A stretch of DNA of 64,000 bases from an uncultured bacterium (GTDB taxonomy: Bacteria; Verrucomicrobiota; Kiritimatiellia; CAIVKH01): NCBI GenBank assembly GCA_903906425.1, contig CAIVKH010000131.1, positions 1 to 64,000 on the forward strand. The letters are read 5' to 3'. Positions 45,001-57,000 of this stretch are shown here, piece by piece (positions within the stretch are counted from its first letter, which is position 1; each line of letters starts with the position of its first letter). Below the pieces are notes generated by a model, which saw only the letters and a program-made list of their open reading frames with translations, was not told where the DNA came from and made no database searches. The translations under genes and the position numbers were made by a program.

Positions 45001-48000
45001 TATGTATTTGTCCCCGACAGCGTCAGGTTGTTCGTTCCGACTTTGTATATGCCGCCGTTGCCGCTAATTGTACCTGCGAAGGTGCCGTTCGTGGTCTGCC
45101 CAATTACCAGTGGACCATTGCTCACAATCAGCGAGCTTCCCGCAACACCGCTCAGTGATCCAACGCCGGATCCGGAACTTAGATAGCTATTGAAGAAGTT
45201 CGTGGCCGTACTGCCGGGAAGTACGACGGTGGCAGTCAGTCCATAACCACCCATCCCTTGACCAAAGCCGAAGAGAATGTCATGCAATCCTGCGGAGAGA
45301 TTGACTGATCCGAAAGCCGGCACGGCTGTCGCGCCCGGATGTGTCACAGTCATATTGCCGTCAAGCCACATCATGCTCGCGTCATCACTGGCTAGCCCAA
45401 AGACATATAAGCCATTCGTTGGGGCACTGAATTTACCCATCCATACGCCTTCGAACATGCCCTGATTGTTTCTTCCGTTGCCACCAACGTTGTAAGGCGG
45501 CGGGAAATAGGCACCGCTGTAGTTGAAGTTGAACTCCGAGCCGGCCCCAAGGCTGCTCACCAGATGCGAGGGGCTATTTGTTGCGAAATGCGCGAAGAAG
45601 TTCTGGATCGTGCTATATCCGACCGGATTGGCTGTAAAAGTATAGTACTGACCGAGTAGGCCATTCGGTCCGATGAACATGGCCGTCGCGCCATTCGAAA
45701 TCGTGATCGCACTGCTTAGCGCGCCATTTGTCACGATGAGCGTGCCTGCGTCAACCTTCGTAACCCCGGTGTAGGCGCTGTTCGTGCCGCTCAAGATCAG
45801 CGTGCCGGTTCCTTCTTTCGCAAGACCAAGGAAACTGTTTGTGGCATTTTGCGGCGTGTTCCAGATGTTGCCGCTGAACTCGCTCGAAGCGTTGAAGACG
45901 CCCACGGTCAGCACCGACGTCGTTACATTGCTGAGCGTGATGAAGCCGCCGCCCGACAAGCCGTTGATTGTCTCACCCACCGTGTTCAGATAGAGAGACG
46001 CGCCCGCGCTGACAACGACACTGTTCGTATCGGGAATGACATCCGTGCCTGTGGCCGCGCCGGTTCCGATGAGCAGAAGCGTATTGGTGCCTGTTATCAC
46101 AACCGTTCCCGTGAAGGAATTGTTTCTGCTGAACGCAATGCGTTGTCCGCCCGTGATCGTCAGCGTCCCAACAGATCCGGCCAGTTGCCCGTCGAACGAA
46201 GTCCGATCCGTGTTCATGCCTTGCAACGTCACAGGTGCGTTCATCGTAATCGTATTGGTGAAAGTTGTATTGAGGACGCCCATGTCCGTTCCGATCGTCA
46301 CGCCACCGGTGGCATTCGAATCCACGATAATCGCACGAGCGAACGTTGCGTTGTTGGAATCAATGATCAGCGCGATTGCCGCACCCGCCGTGTTTGTGTC
46401 GCCAAGAACCACAGTGCCAACATTGCCGAGCACCGGCGAAGGTGTGTCGAGTTGGACGGATCCCTGGCTGATGGTCACGGTTCCCGTAATGCTGTCCGGT
46501 CCGTTCAAGATCAGGCCGTTCGTTCCGCTCTTGTACAAGTTATTCGCCGCCAAGATTGTTCCTACTACATTGTAGAAGTTCGTGTTGTTGTTCAAGAAGA
46601 TGTTGCCCACGGCAACCGGCGCCACAATGGAGATGTTCGACGAGATTACGGTGTCATCGAACAAGACGCTGTCACCCGGATAGAACGTGTCAATTCCGTT
46701 CGTCGTCACGTTCCACCAGTTCGCGCTGGTGGTATCCCACATCGTGCTGATATCCGGCGTTGCATTCCAGCGGAGGTAATTGTTGTTGAAGCCCGTCACC
46801 GCCAGGTTCACCTGATTGGCCGTTGTTTGATCCAGCGCCACGAATGCACGCCCGATGCCGGAAATATTTGTATTGAATGTGCCGCCACGCGTTCCGCCAA
46901 AATTGATGAGCCGGTAGGGCGAACCAATGGTCGGCAGCGTAATGAACGTCACGTCGAGTGAATCGCTCGACGTCGGCGTCAGATTCCCGCCGACAACTAC
47001 GAGGTCGTTGCTTCCCTGCCCGACGGTCGTCGAGGTGTTCAGTTTGAAGTAATTCGTCGTGCCACCGATGAACGTCAGGCTGTTCGTGAACGTCAGCGTA
47101 CCGACGGTCAGACTCCCGCCGGGCTTCAGATAGGACCCGGCCCCCATCACGACATCGCCGGTGACATATCCGCGACCGCCCAAGGTTTGCCCGGCCATGA
47201 TCGTGTAGCCTGAAATGGCCGAAACGTCGAACAGGCTGCCGTCCCAGACCATGATGTTGGCGCTGTTCGTGATCGCCGCGCCGCTGCCGCTCAGGCTCAA
47301 TCGGCCGCCCTGTACAATGGTGTCGCCGGAATACGTGTTCGTGCCCGATAGCGTCAGTGTATTTGTGCCCGCCTTGTTGATGCCGCCATTGCCACTGATC
47401 GTGCCGGCGAATGTGCCATTCGTTATCTGGGCAATAACCAGCGGACCATTGCTCACCACCAGGTATGTGCCCGCCGAGCCGTTAAGTGGACCTACAGCCG
47501 ACCCACTGCTTAATAACGAGTTGGACATGATGGTGCCCGTGCCGCCGGGAAGCGTGTTGGATACAGTCAGATAATAACCGCCAGTGCCTTGGGAGAGGGT
47601 AATCGCGATGTCATGCAAGCCTGCCGCAAGTGTAGTACTTCCTGGGGTGGCGGTGCCGCCTGAGCCTGTCCTTTGTATGACAAACTGGCCGTCTATCCAC
47701 AGGGCGGCCTGATCATCGCTGATCATGCTGAATCCATACGAGCCGGCGACTGGCGCATTGTATTTGCCCATCCAGAATATGCTGAAGTTACCTGCGCCAT
47801 TGTTACCATTGTTGCCTACGTTATATGGCGCAGGGAACATTGAACCGGTCGCTCCGGATGTGAAACCGTTTGTTCCCCCTTGGGCAAGACTACTATAAGA
47901 CATGACTGGATTGAGTTGCGAAAACACCTTGAACGTGTTCGTCAACGAAGTGTAATTGCCATTATTAACATTGTAAAATTGGCCCATCAATCCAGATCCA

Positions 48001-51000
48001 CTGCCATAGAAAACGGCAGTCGCCCCATTTGTAATCGTCAGCGAACCGCTCAACTGGCTGTTGGTGATGATGAGCGTCCCTGCATTAAGTGACAGAGGTC
48101 CGCTGAATTTGTTACTGCTTCCGCTCAGGGTCATCGTGCCCGACCCCACCTTGCTGAGGCCAAGCACTCCGCCGCTGTTCACAAGGTTTGTGACGCTATT
48201 CTGAAGGGTGCCGGCAAACTCGAATGATGAATTGTTCGCGCCCACCGTGAGCACGGAGAGAGCCGGCGTGTTGTTCAACACCGAGCCGGAGCCCGTCAGG
48301 ATATCAATCGTTTCCGCCGATGTGTTCAGAGAGAACGAGGCGTTCGTGCCGACGTCCACGCGGTTGTTATCCGGCAGAATGTCGCCACTCCCGCCGCCGT
48401 TGCCAATTTCCAAAATCGTGCCCGCATCCGCGATCCAGGTGTCGCCCGTAAACGTATTGTTCGTGGCCACCTGGCCGGCCGCCATGAAACTGACGTTGGC
48501 AAACGTCTGGGTAGAAGATGATCCGCCCGCACCGCCGCTGAATCCGACATAGCCCCACGTGCCGCCAAGCAAAGACCTGAGATTCACATTTGAATATGTG
48601 ATGCTAAAGGTATTGGGCGTCGTCAGTTCAGCCAGCGATTCAGTGAGCGTCCGCGCGGCGGAATTGTATGTCAGCGAGACATTGATCGGATTGCCATTTG
48701 TCAGATTCACCGGCGTGACCGGCGTGTAGTTATACACCATGGTTCCGCTTCCTTGGATGATTTCCGTACCGACGGTTCGTCCAATACCATAGATATTCAG
48801 AGAAATCGCAAGATAGTTAGCAATTCCGATCAATCCGTCTGATCCGGCGGTCGCGCCCACGACCGCCGGTCCGCGTGGATCATTCTGGATTATGAAGGTC
48901 GCGCCATCTGCATATGAAACATTGCTATTGCCCATTACCGTGTAGGTGAAACTGGCGGTGAAGTCGCCCGGGATATTGACGGGCGTGGTATAGAATGCGG
49001 AACGCGCCGCATTGAGAGTGCCATCCATCACCATCAGCACATCGCCCGTAATCGGCGTATTGGTGATTACCGTGTTGTTGACCCGCCAGCCAGTGCCATT
49101 TCCGCCGAGACCGGAGATGATCGCGGTGCCGCCGGTCACTGGATTCAACCGCGTCTTCTGCCCGCCGTTGACCGTCAGCGTGCCGACATTGCCTGAAATC
49201 GTGCCGCGATATTCAGTGCGATCACTGTTCATACCCTGCAATGTCGTCGCACGGTTCAAGGTCAGGGAACCCGAATAAATGGCGGCAACAGAACCCGTGT
49301 CAGAGCCGATCGTGGCCGTTCCAGACCCGATATTTTGGACAGTGATCGGCAGCGGATTTGTAATATTGCTGGCGTCGGTCAGCAGTGAAATAGGATTATT
49401 GCCGGAGCCGGCATCGCCCAGCGTGATCGTGCCGCCGGTGCCGAGGGCATGATCCGCCTGCAATTGTACGACGCCCATGCTGATGGTCGCGCCGCCGGAC
49501 TGCGTGTTGTTCGCCGCGGAGATCACAAGATTACTTGTGCCGCTCTTGTACAACGCCGCCACGCCGCTGATGTTGCCGGGGCCGGCGAAGGTGTAGGTGC
49601 GCGTGTAGTTCGTCATGGCGATCAGGGCGGGCTGGACGGAAGGCACGCTGATGGAGATATTGCCGACCAAGCCGGCACGATCATCGAATACTACAGTGTC
49701 GCCCTGATAGAAGACATCCGGCTGGGATGTGCCGAGATTGAACCAGTTCGCGGTCGGACCTGTGTCCCACGCGACGCTGCTCTGTGAATTCCAGCGCAGC
49801 ACCCCGGGCACACCCGCGTTCGCGATGTTCAAAACGACCTGATTTGCGGGATACTGGAGCGTGTACTGGGCGCGCACGCCCGATGAGACCACGTTCGTAT
49901 TGAAATAGCCGGTTTGCGATCCAATATATGTCATCAGTGTGTACGATCCATTCGAAACACCTCCCTGCGCGTTGACGGCAACGATGCTGTTGTTCGGCGT
50001 GAGATTGTTGCCAATGGTCATCTGGTCATTCGTTATGACGGTCGGGGACGCGCTCAAATCAAAGAAGTTGGTCGAAACGGCGTTCAGTGTGAGATCGTTT
50101 GCAAAGGAGAGCGTACCCACGATATTGGTGCTGCCGGGCATCAGCGCCGCGCCACCCGCCACAATCACACCGCCGGAAACGGTCCCGACGCCGGCGAGCC
50201 ATTGTCCGCCGTAAAGCGTGTAGCCGCCGCTTACGGAGCCTACGTCAAATACTGCGGCGTTCGTGAGCATTATAACCGGTGTATTGGAGATCATTCCTGT
50301 AGCGCCCAGTGTAAGCGAGCCTCCAGCAATTGTTGTGATGCCCGTGTAGGAGTTCACTCCGGACAATATCTGTTGATTGCTGTTCGTCTTGGTGAGGGCC
50401 AGGCGGCTCCCGATCCTGCCGGAGAAAGTCGCCGAGGTCCCGCCGTTTGTTCCCAACGTGAGCGTGGCGATCGCTGTATTCGTGACCACATATCCCGCAT
50501 TATTGGTGTAAACATCTATGTTCGTCACGGTTCCCGCCCCGGACAGGGAGGCGATCATTTGCGAGACGCCATTCAAATCAAGTGATCCGCTGGAACTGAT
50601 CGCGACGGTCGTGTTCGTGGGCAACACATTGTTTTGCACGAACGCGCCGGGACTGGACCCAAACCATTTGGCAGCCAGATATGATTCAACTGTCATGCGC
50701 TCAGCCAGCGGCAGTGTCCGCGTGAAGACGAGCACTTCGCCGAAGTCGCAGTCGGACAATTCCGCTGTGAGGGTGGCGGTGCCGCCGCCCAATTCCAAAC
50801 CTCCGGGACCGCTTGTGCCTAAGTTGTTGGCGATCAGAAGCGTTGCAGGGATTGTGCTTCGAGCCGCGTCATAAACATAAATTTCACTGTTGCTACCAGG
50901 CCCGCGAATGACGGCCTCATACATGTGTGCCACGGTATCTGGCGGGGCGCCGGTAGCGCCACCCGGAGGCAGAACCCATGCATTGAGATAGGCCTTGTCT

Positions 51001-54000
51001 TTCGCGCTGCCGTGATAACCGAGCGTCCAGTTGGTCGTAGTTCCGCTAAGAACGCGCGCATTCACACCGCCAACTTCTCGCGAAACAAAGAATATTGTCG
51101 TTGTCGGATAGTTGACGTAATTCGCCATATATTGGCTGCCAGCCGTGCGAAATTGTATGACTGCGTTGCCGTTAATGGTATTTGTCGCATAAGTCGGTTG
51201 ATAACCGTATGTGTTTTGATAGACGGTATTCGTGCTGCCGGCCTTGTCTTTCCATGCGCTAACCTTGCCATAGGCATCCATCGTGATGTAGTTCGTATCT
51301 GACGTGTCGAGCCAGAGGGCCAGATTCGCCAGCGGGGAAACGCCGCTGTTGGCCAGCCTCAGAATGCCATTGTTGACCAGCGTCGCGCCGACATAGGAGA
51401 GCGAATTGCCACCTAGCACGAGGACATTGGTTCCCGTCTTGGTCAGGCTCAGATCGCCACCTGTATCGGTCATTGAGCCGTAGTAATAACCGCCTGCATC
51501 GGCGTTGCCCACCGTGAACGTTACCGGCCCCACGCCGCTGTTGTTGACTGTGCCAACGCCGCCGGTCAGGCCGTTGATCGACGAATTGAAACCGCCCAGA
51601 TCGAAATTGCCGCCGTTCATTACGAGATTTCCCTTGCCTGCATTGTAGGGCAGCGCATTGAGCACGGTCTGGCCAAGTGTGCCCTGATTGACCGTCGTGT
51701 CCCCAACATAAGTAGCCGTGGCACCGCCTATCACAAAGGTTCCGAAACCGGTCTTCGTCAATCCACCGGAACCGGTGATTGCCGCGCTCGCTGCATTCGT
51801 GTACCAGGATGAAGGATCAACGTTGACCGTGGAATTTACATTGCCCATGACCAGCAGGGTGGCATCCTGGAGAACATTCGTTGTGCGCAAGGTGGCCGCG
51901 TTGATCGTCACGACTGCGATTGGACCCACTGTGTTGTTCGTCGTCATATATAATGTGCCGCCATTCACATTGACAGCTGACAGGCTTGCCTGATTCGCGA
52001 CAATGACCGGCGCGCTGAGTTTAACGATACCATTACTGCCGATATTGATCGTTTGCGCTCCTGTGGTTCCCGGATCAATTGATCCCATGAACTCGACTGC
52101 GGTGATATTCGTGCTGCCGTTGTTGACCACATTCAGTCCCATGGCGCCGCCCGCGCCAATGAGATTGAGGCCGCTGAATGCGAGATAGTAATTCGTATTG
52201 ATCGGCGCGGCGGTTCCCGCAGGATTGACGAGCAGCGTCTTGTTGCTGATGCTCAGGACACCCAAAGACAGCGAGAGATAGCCGCCCTGGTCGAGCGTTG
52301 TGTCATTGTACAATACAACGTTGTTCGTCATATAGACCATGGCCGGACGCAGCGGATAGAAAGTGCGCATAAAGGTCATGTCACCCGGGTCAATAGGCAA
52401 TGTGTAGTAGCTACCTGCCGTGCTCGTTGTTCCTGTGGCATTGAAACCAATACCCATGGATCCGGAGAATCCATAGGCCGTAACAGGATTGCCCCACCCG
52501 TTGAGCGCAACCGCGCCTGCGCCGCCGCCGCCATTCTCGAGGCGGATTTCAAGATCATGCCAGCCGGCGTTCTTGGGTCCCGAGCCGAAATTCGTTGCCG
52601 ATGTGCCTGTCGTTAATTGAGAATTCCAAGTTCCATTGTTCAAGCGATTGGTACCATCAATGGTGATCCAGGTGAAATCGTCAACACTCTTGCCAAATGA
52701 AAAGTTTCCATCCGCATCATAGACCTGACCTTTGTAGAGCCACTCTTCATTCTGACCCCAAAGCTGATCGGTGACCTGTGCGGGAGAACGCGACGTGTTT
52801 GCGCCACCATTGAAATGTTCGCCCATTTTCACCGTTGGAGTAATGCCATAATACGTGCCTGAATCAACGATCAGTGCGGTATCCTGAACCGCCACCAGTT
52901 TGTAGCTTTCCGCCAGACCGGATTGATAGCCGAACATCAGCGCGCCGCCATTGAGCGTAATCGAGTTGGCCGGAGTATTCGTTCCGAAGGAAACAGTTCC
53001 GGCGGCATAGACAGTTTTGGGACTGGAGACCATGGTTCCGCCGGAATAGGTATTGTTTGTTGCCGCAAGGATGAGGTCGCCCGTGCCGATATCGTTGACT
53101 GTGCCCGTGCCCGCGATCACGTTCGGCACAATGAACGTGTTCGAACGGTTGAACACGAGCAAGCCGTTGTTGGTGACGGTGCCCGAGCCGAGTGTTCCAT
53201 TGGTTCCACCGACGCCGACCTGCAATATGCCCGTTGGGTTGATGATGCCACCAGCGAAGGTGTTCGCGCCAGCCAGAATCAAGAGATTGGAGCTACCCTT
53301 GAGAAGTTGGCCGCCGCCAGTGATGTTTCCGACAATCGTGTTGCTGGAGTTGTCCGCGCTGATCGTCAGAGAGCCGTCGAGAATGAGATTGCCACCAGTT
53401 CCGGCAAGCGTTCCGATGCTCTGCGAGCCACCGGCTTCCAAGGTTGCTCCGGAGGCGAGCCAGACGGAATTGGTGGACAGAAGGGTGTTCGTCGAAACGG
53501 CATACGCATAGAGCTGCCAAACCTGAGAGGCGGTCAGTGCGTTCGTATAGACATAAACTTCGTCAATCCTCTCGGCAAAGTTCTGATAGTTTGCCCAATG
53601 CCCGCCGACTGACTCAATGTCGGAGGTGCTCTTGGCAGTGGCGGGCGAGCCAACCTGCACGCCATCAATAAAAAATGTCGTTGTCGAGCCGGATGCCACT
53701 GCCGTAAGCATGTGCCAGCCTCTTTGCTGGCTGAGCGGAATTTGATAACCTGTGCCAGAGAAGGAGCCAACAAACGTTCCCAACTGCCAATCGGTTTGGC
53801 TGATGATAATTTGATAGTCATTGGCGGCACTGGCGCGTATCAGCGTGCGCCAGTAGTTGTAGGGCGGATCCCAGTGGTACAAGTTGTAATACCAGGATGA
53901 GAACGTCCAATTGCCGCCGGCGAGGCTGATATTGTTGCTTATGGCCACATATTCCGCATTGGTTGCCAGTGAGAGGCCGAGGGCGTTTCCACGGAAGCCG

Positions 54001-57000
54001 GTGACGATGGCTGCGCCGTTGGAGAACGAAGCATTTTTGTTGGTCATTGAGCCTTCGTTGACGACACCACCGTTGACGATATTATCGAAGGAATAGTAAA
54101 TTGCATAGTTCGTCGGCACGCCGCTTCCAAGCATCAATGTGCCCGCGTTAATGGTCGTTTGCACTCCGTATGTACTGTTGGACGCGAGCGCAATCTTGCC
54201 GGGGCCGATCTGCGTGACAGCACCGGTGCCGCTGATGACGCCCCAGAAAATACCCGTGATTCCCTGATTGAATGTGAGCGCGCCCATATTGGTGATATAG
54301 CCTTGAAGCGAGGACGAGTCGCCTTGCAGCGTGCCGTTCGAAATCGTCGTGCCGCCTGAATAGCTGTTTGTACCGACGAGATTCAACATGCCAGCGCCAA
54401 TCTTGAGAAGGTTGCCACCGATACCGCTGATGGAGCCGGCAAAGGTATTGGACGTGTTGTCACTACCGACGGTGAGGGCGCCCAAGTTGATTACCGAGCC
54501 GGTGCCGGAGAGCGAAGCCAGCGTCTGCGCGTTATTGACCATGTCCACTGTCGCATTCGACACGATTTGCAAAACCATAGTCGATGCAAGGATATTTGTC
54601 GAAATACCCACTGAGGTCGTCGCAAGCCACTTGTTTGTCAGGTAACTTTCGATCGCCTGCCGTTGCACAGTGGTCAAGGCATTGCTAAAGACGAGAACTT
54701 CCGCGATGTCGCCCGAATAGTAGCGCGCGCTGTAGTAGCCTCCAAGAATTGTATTGTTATACGTCGCCGTGTGTCCTGCGCCGCGCAACACTGTCAGCAC
54801 GTGCGTAGTATTCAAGCCGACAAAGCCGTTGCCCGCAACGCCATTGATATAGACCCATCCATTCGTGCCATTGTCGAAGTCATTTGCATTACTGTTAGCC
54901 CACTGCCATGCAGATGCCGAGGCCATTCGGATTCCTTCATCGGCCGCATTGCTGCTACCCCAGATTCCGTTCAGGCTGGAATAGGCCGTTGGTTTGTTCA
55001 CAATGAAAACAGCCTGCGGGCTTGTCAGCAGACTCATGACAAGATTGGTTGTGGTGGCGCTTAGACCCGCAAACCGGACGACCGGTTTTCCATTCAGCGC
55101 ATTCGTCACATAAATGGGCTGGTTTGCCGCCGTTGCCTGGAGGAAGTTATAACCATGGCCGGTCTTGTCATTCCATGCCGCCACATTTGTTCCCGAGCCG
55201 AGGATTACCGAGCCGGGATCGGATGCATCCAGCCAGTACAACAGTCCCATGGTGACCGGCGGTGTCTGATACGTTGCGGCCAGTTGCAATGTTCCCGCAT
55301 TGACGACGGTCGCACCGGTGAACGTATTCGTGGCTGCAAGTATCAGCGTGCCGGATCCGGCCTTGGTCACGCCACCCGTGCCGCTGATGACGCTAGCATA
55401 AACACCGGTGACACCCTGATTGAAGATCAGCGCGCCTTGATTGGTGATGTTGCCCTGCAATGCGAGGGAATCACCTTGCAGAACATTCGAAACCAACGTG
55501 CCGCCGCTGTAGGTGTTGGTTCCGGTCATCGTCAACTGATCTGTGCCGACGGAGAAGACCGCGCCCGTGCCGCTCATCACGCCCGCATACGTGCCGGACG
55601 ATGCCTGATTGAAGATCACCAACGCGTTGTTGGTGATGTTTCCTTGCAACGAAGATGTATTGCCCTGCAAGATACCGGAAATCACGAGCGTTCCACCGGT
55701 GTAGGTGTTGCTCGTGAGCATGACGAGCAGATTGGTTCCGTCTTTCCTCAGATATCCAGGGCCGGAGATGATGCCAACCCCGGAAAGAGTGTAGGCCTTG
55801 CCGTTGTTGGTGAAGCACATTGAGCCGGGCTGGAGGTTGACCGACACATTGACATTCGGCGAGGCTGAACCGGTGTCGTCGAAAATGACGTTATCACCGT
55901 TGTAGAAGACGTTGCCCGAAACGCCGCCCAAAGACCATTTCGCAGCGGAATTGATATTCCAGACATTCGCCGATCCGTCGCCGACCCAGGTCAACACCTG
56001 GCCGGCCCCCGCACCCGCACCGACGACGAGCTTGATGGCGTTGACGTCGTTAGTCAGCGACACACTGCGATAGGCCATGTCGAGTCGGCCTGTTCCCGAG
56101 CCGGCTTTGCTTGCATAGTTGAACAGACAGTAGGTTCCCGCCGCCAGATTACCGTTGACATAGTTGAGGCTGATAACTGAGTCCGCAGTATTGGTCATCA
56201 CGCCGAGGACATTGATCTGGTCATTATTCGTCGTCGCGCTGCTGCTCAGGTCGAATTGGAACGTCTGGCCTGCCAGCGAGAGGCTGTTACCAAAAGACAG
56301 GACGCCAGCCGAACCATTCGTGCCCGGAATCATTGTCGTGCCGGAAGAAAGTGCCAGCGCGCCCGTCACGGCTCCGTAACCTTCCAATGATTGGAAACTC
56401 TGAAGCTTGTAATTTCCAACGATTGGAGAAACATCAAACACGGCGTTCGAACCGAGGATGATACGTGGCGTGTTGCTGATTGAAGCTTTGGAAGAAAGCT
56501 GGAGCGTGCCAGCCGCGATTGTGGTGTTGCCACTATAGCTGTTTCCGCTGAGCGTGCCGGATATGTCAAGGATGGTCGTGCCATAGTTCGTCTTGACGAT
56601 CGCGACATTGCCGTTGATCGAACCGTTGACGAAAATATTTGTCGCGGCTTCGTTGATGGTCAGAGTTGACAACGTTGGAGAAGAATTGGTGATCCAGGCC
56701 ATCGTTGAACTGTAATTTGTGATGCCCGCGACTTCTTGGTTGAACCCGTTCATTTCCAGCATCGTCGCGCCTTGACTAGAAGCGTTGCCCATGAAGAGCC
56801 TGCCAGCACGGTTGAGAGTGCCATTGGCACCCAAAATCAGCCTGCCAACAACGATGTAGTTATTGCCCAAATAGGTATTTGCGCCGCTCAGAATGATCGC
56901 GGCTGTGCCGGGGACGTTTCCGTCGTCGTTGCGTATCGCCAAACCATAATTACCAACTGATCCCACGACGGCGGATATGGTACCGGTGGAATTGTAGGCA

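Larger units (their letters stand above)
1415..56015 (-). repeat. Family of 19 W-G/FDD linker cassettes
   Basis: Each cassette is about 75-90 residues and reads roughly L-W-G--S--WD---T-NW......F--GD-V-FDD-G.....I.....P--(I/M)-FSN---Y-F-G--I-G. The FDD-type core lies near 55870, 49680, 46655, 44310, 41790, 39570, 36240, 33850, 31520, 25530, 22035, 19770, 16905, 13895, 11445, 9035, 6365, 3930 and 1515. Variants are MDD at 1515, FDN at 9035, FSD at 22035, and IDD at 19770 and 39570. Most gaps are 2.2-2.7 kb, a few 2.9-3.5 kb, and two near 6 kb, where extra domains are inserted (25.5-31.5 and 49.7-55.9 kb). Each copy follows a closing segment (GTL-F---L-L-G-TN-F-L) and opens a new PATR run. Cassettes of this style are common in PVC PATR proteins; their fold is not known to me. 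Confidence 0.85.

Noticed and set aside
3560-56428. The repeated palindromes as a CRISPR array or transcription terminators
   Set aside because: They occur as isolated pairs 6-24 kb apart inside an open reading frame, without spacers of array type and without T-runs. Neither interpretation fits.
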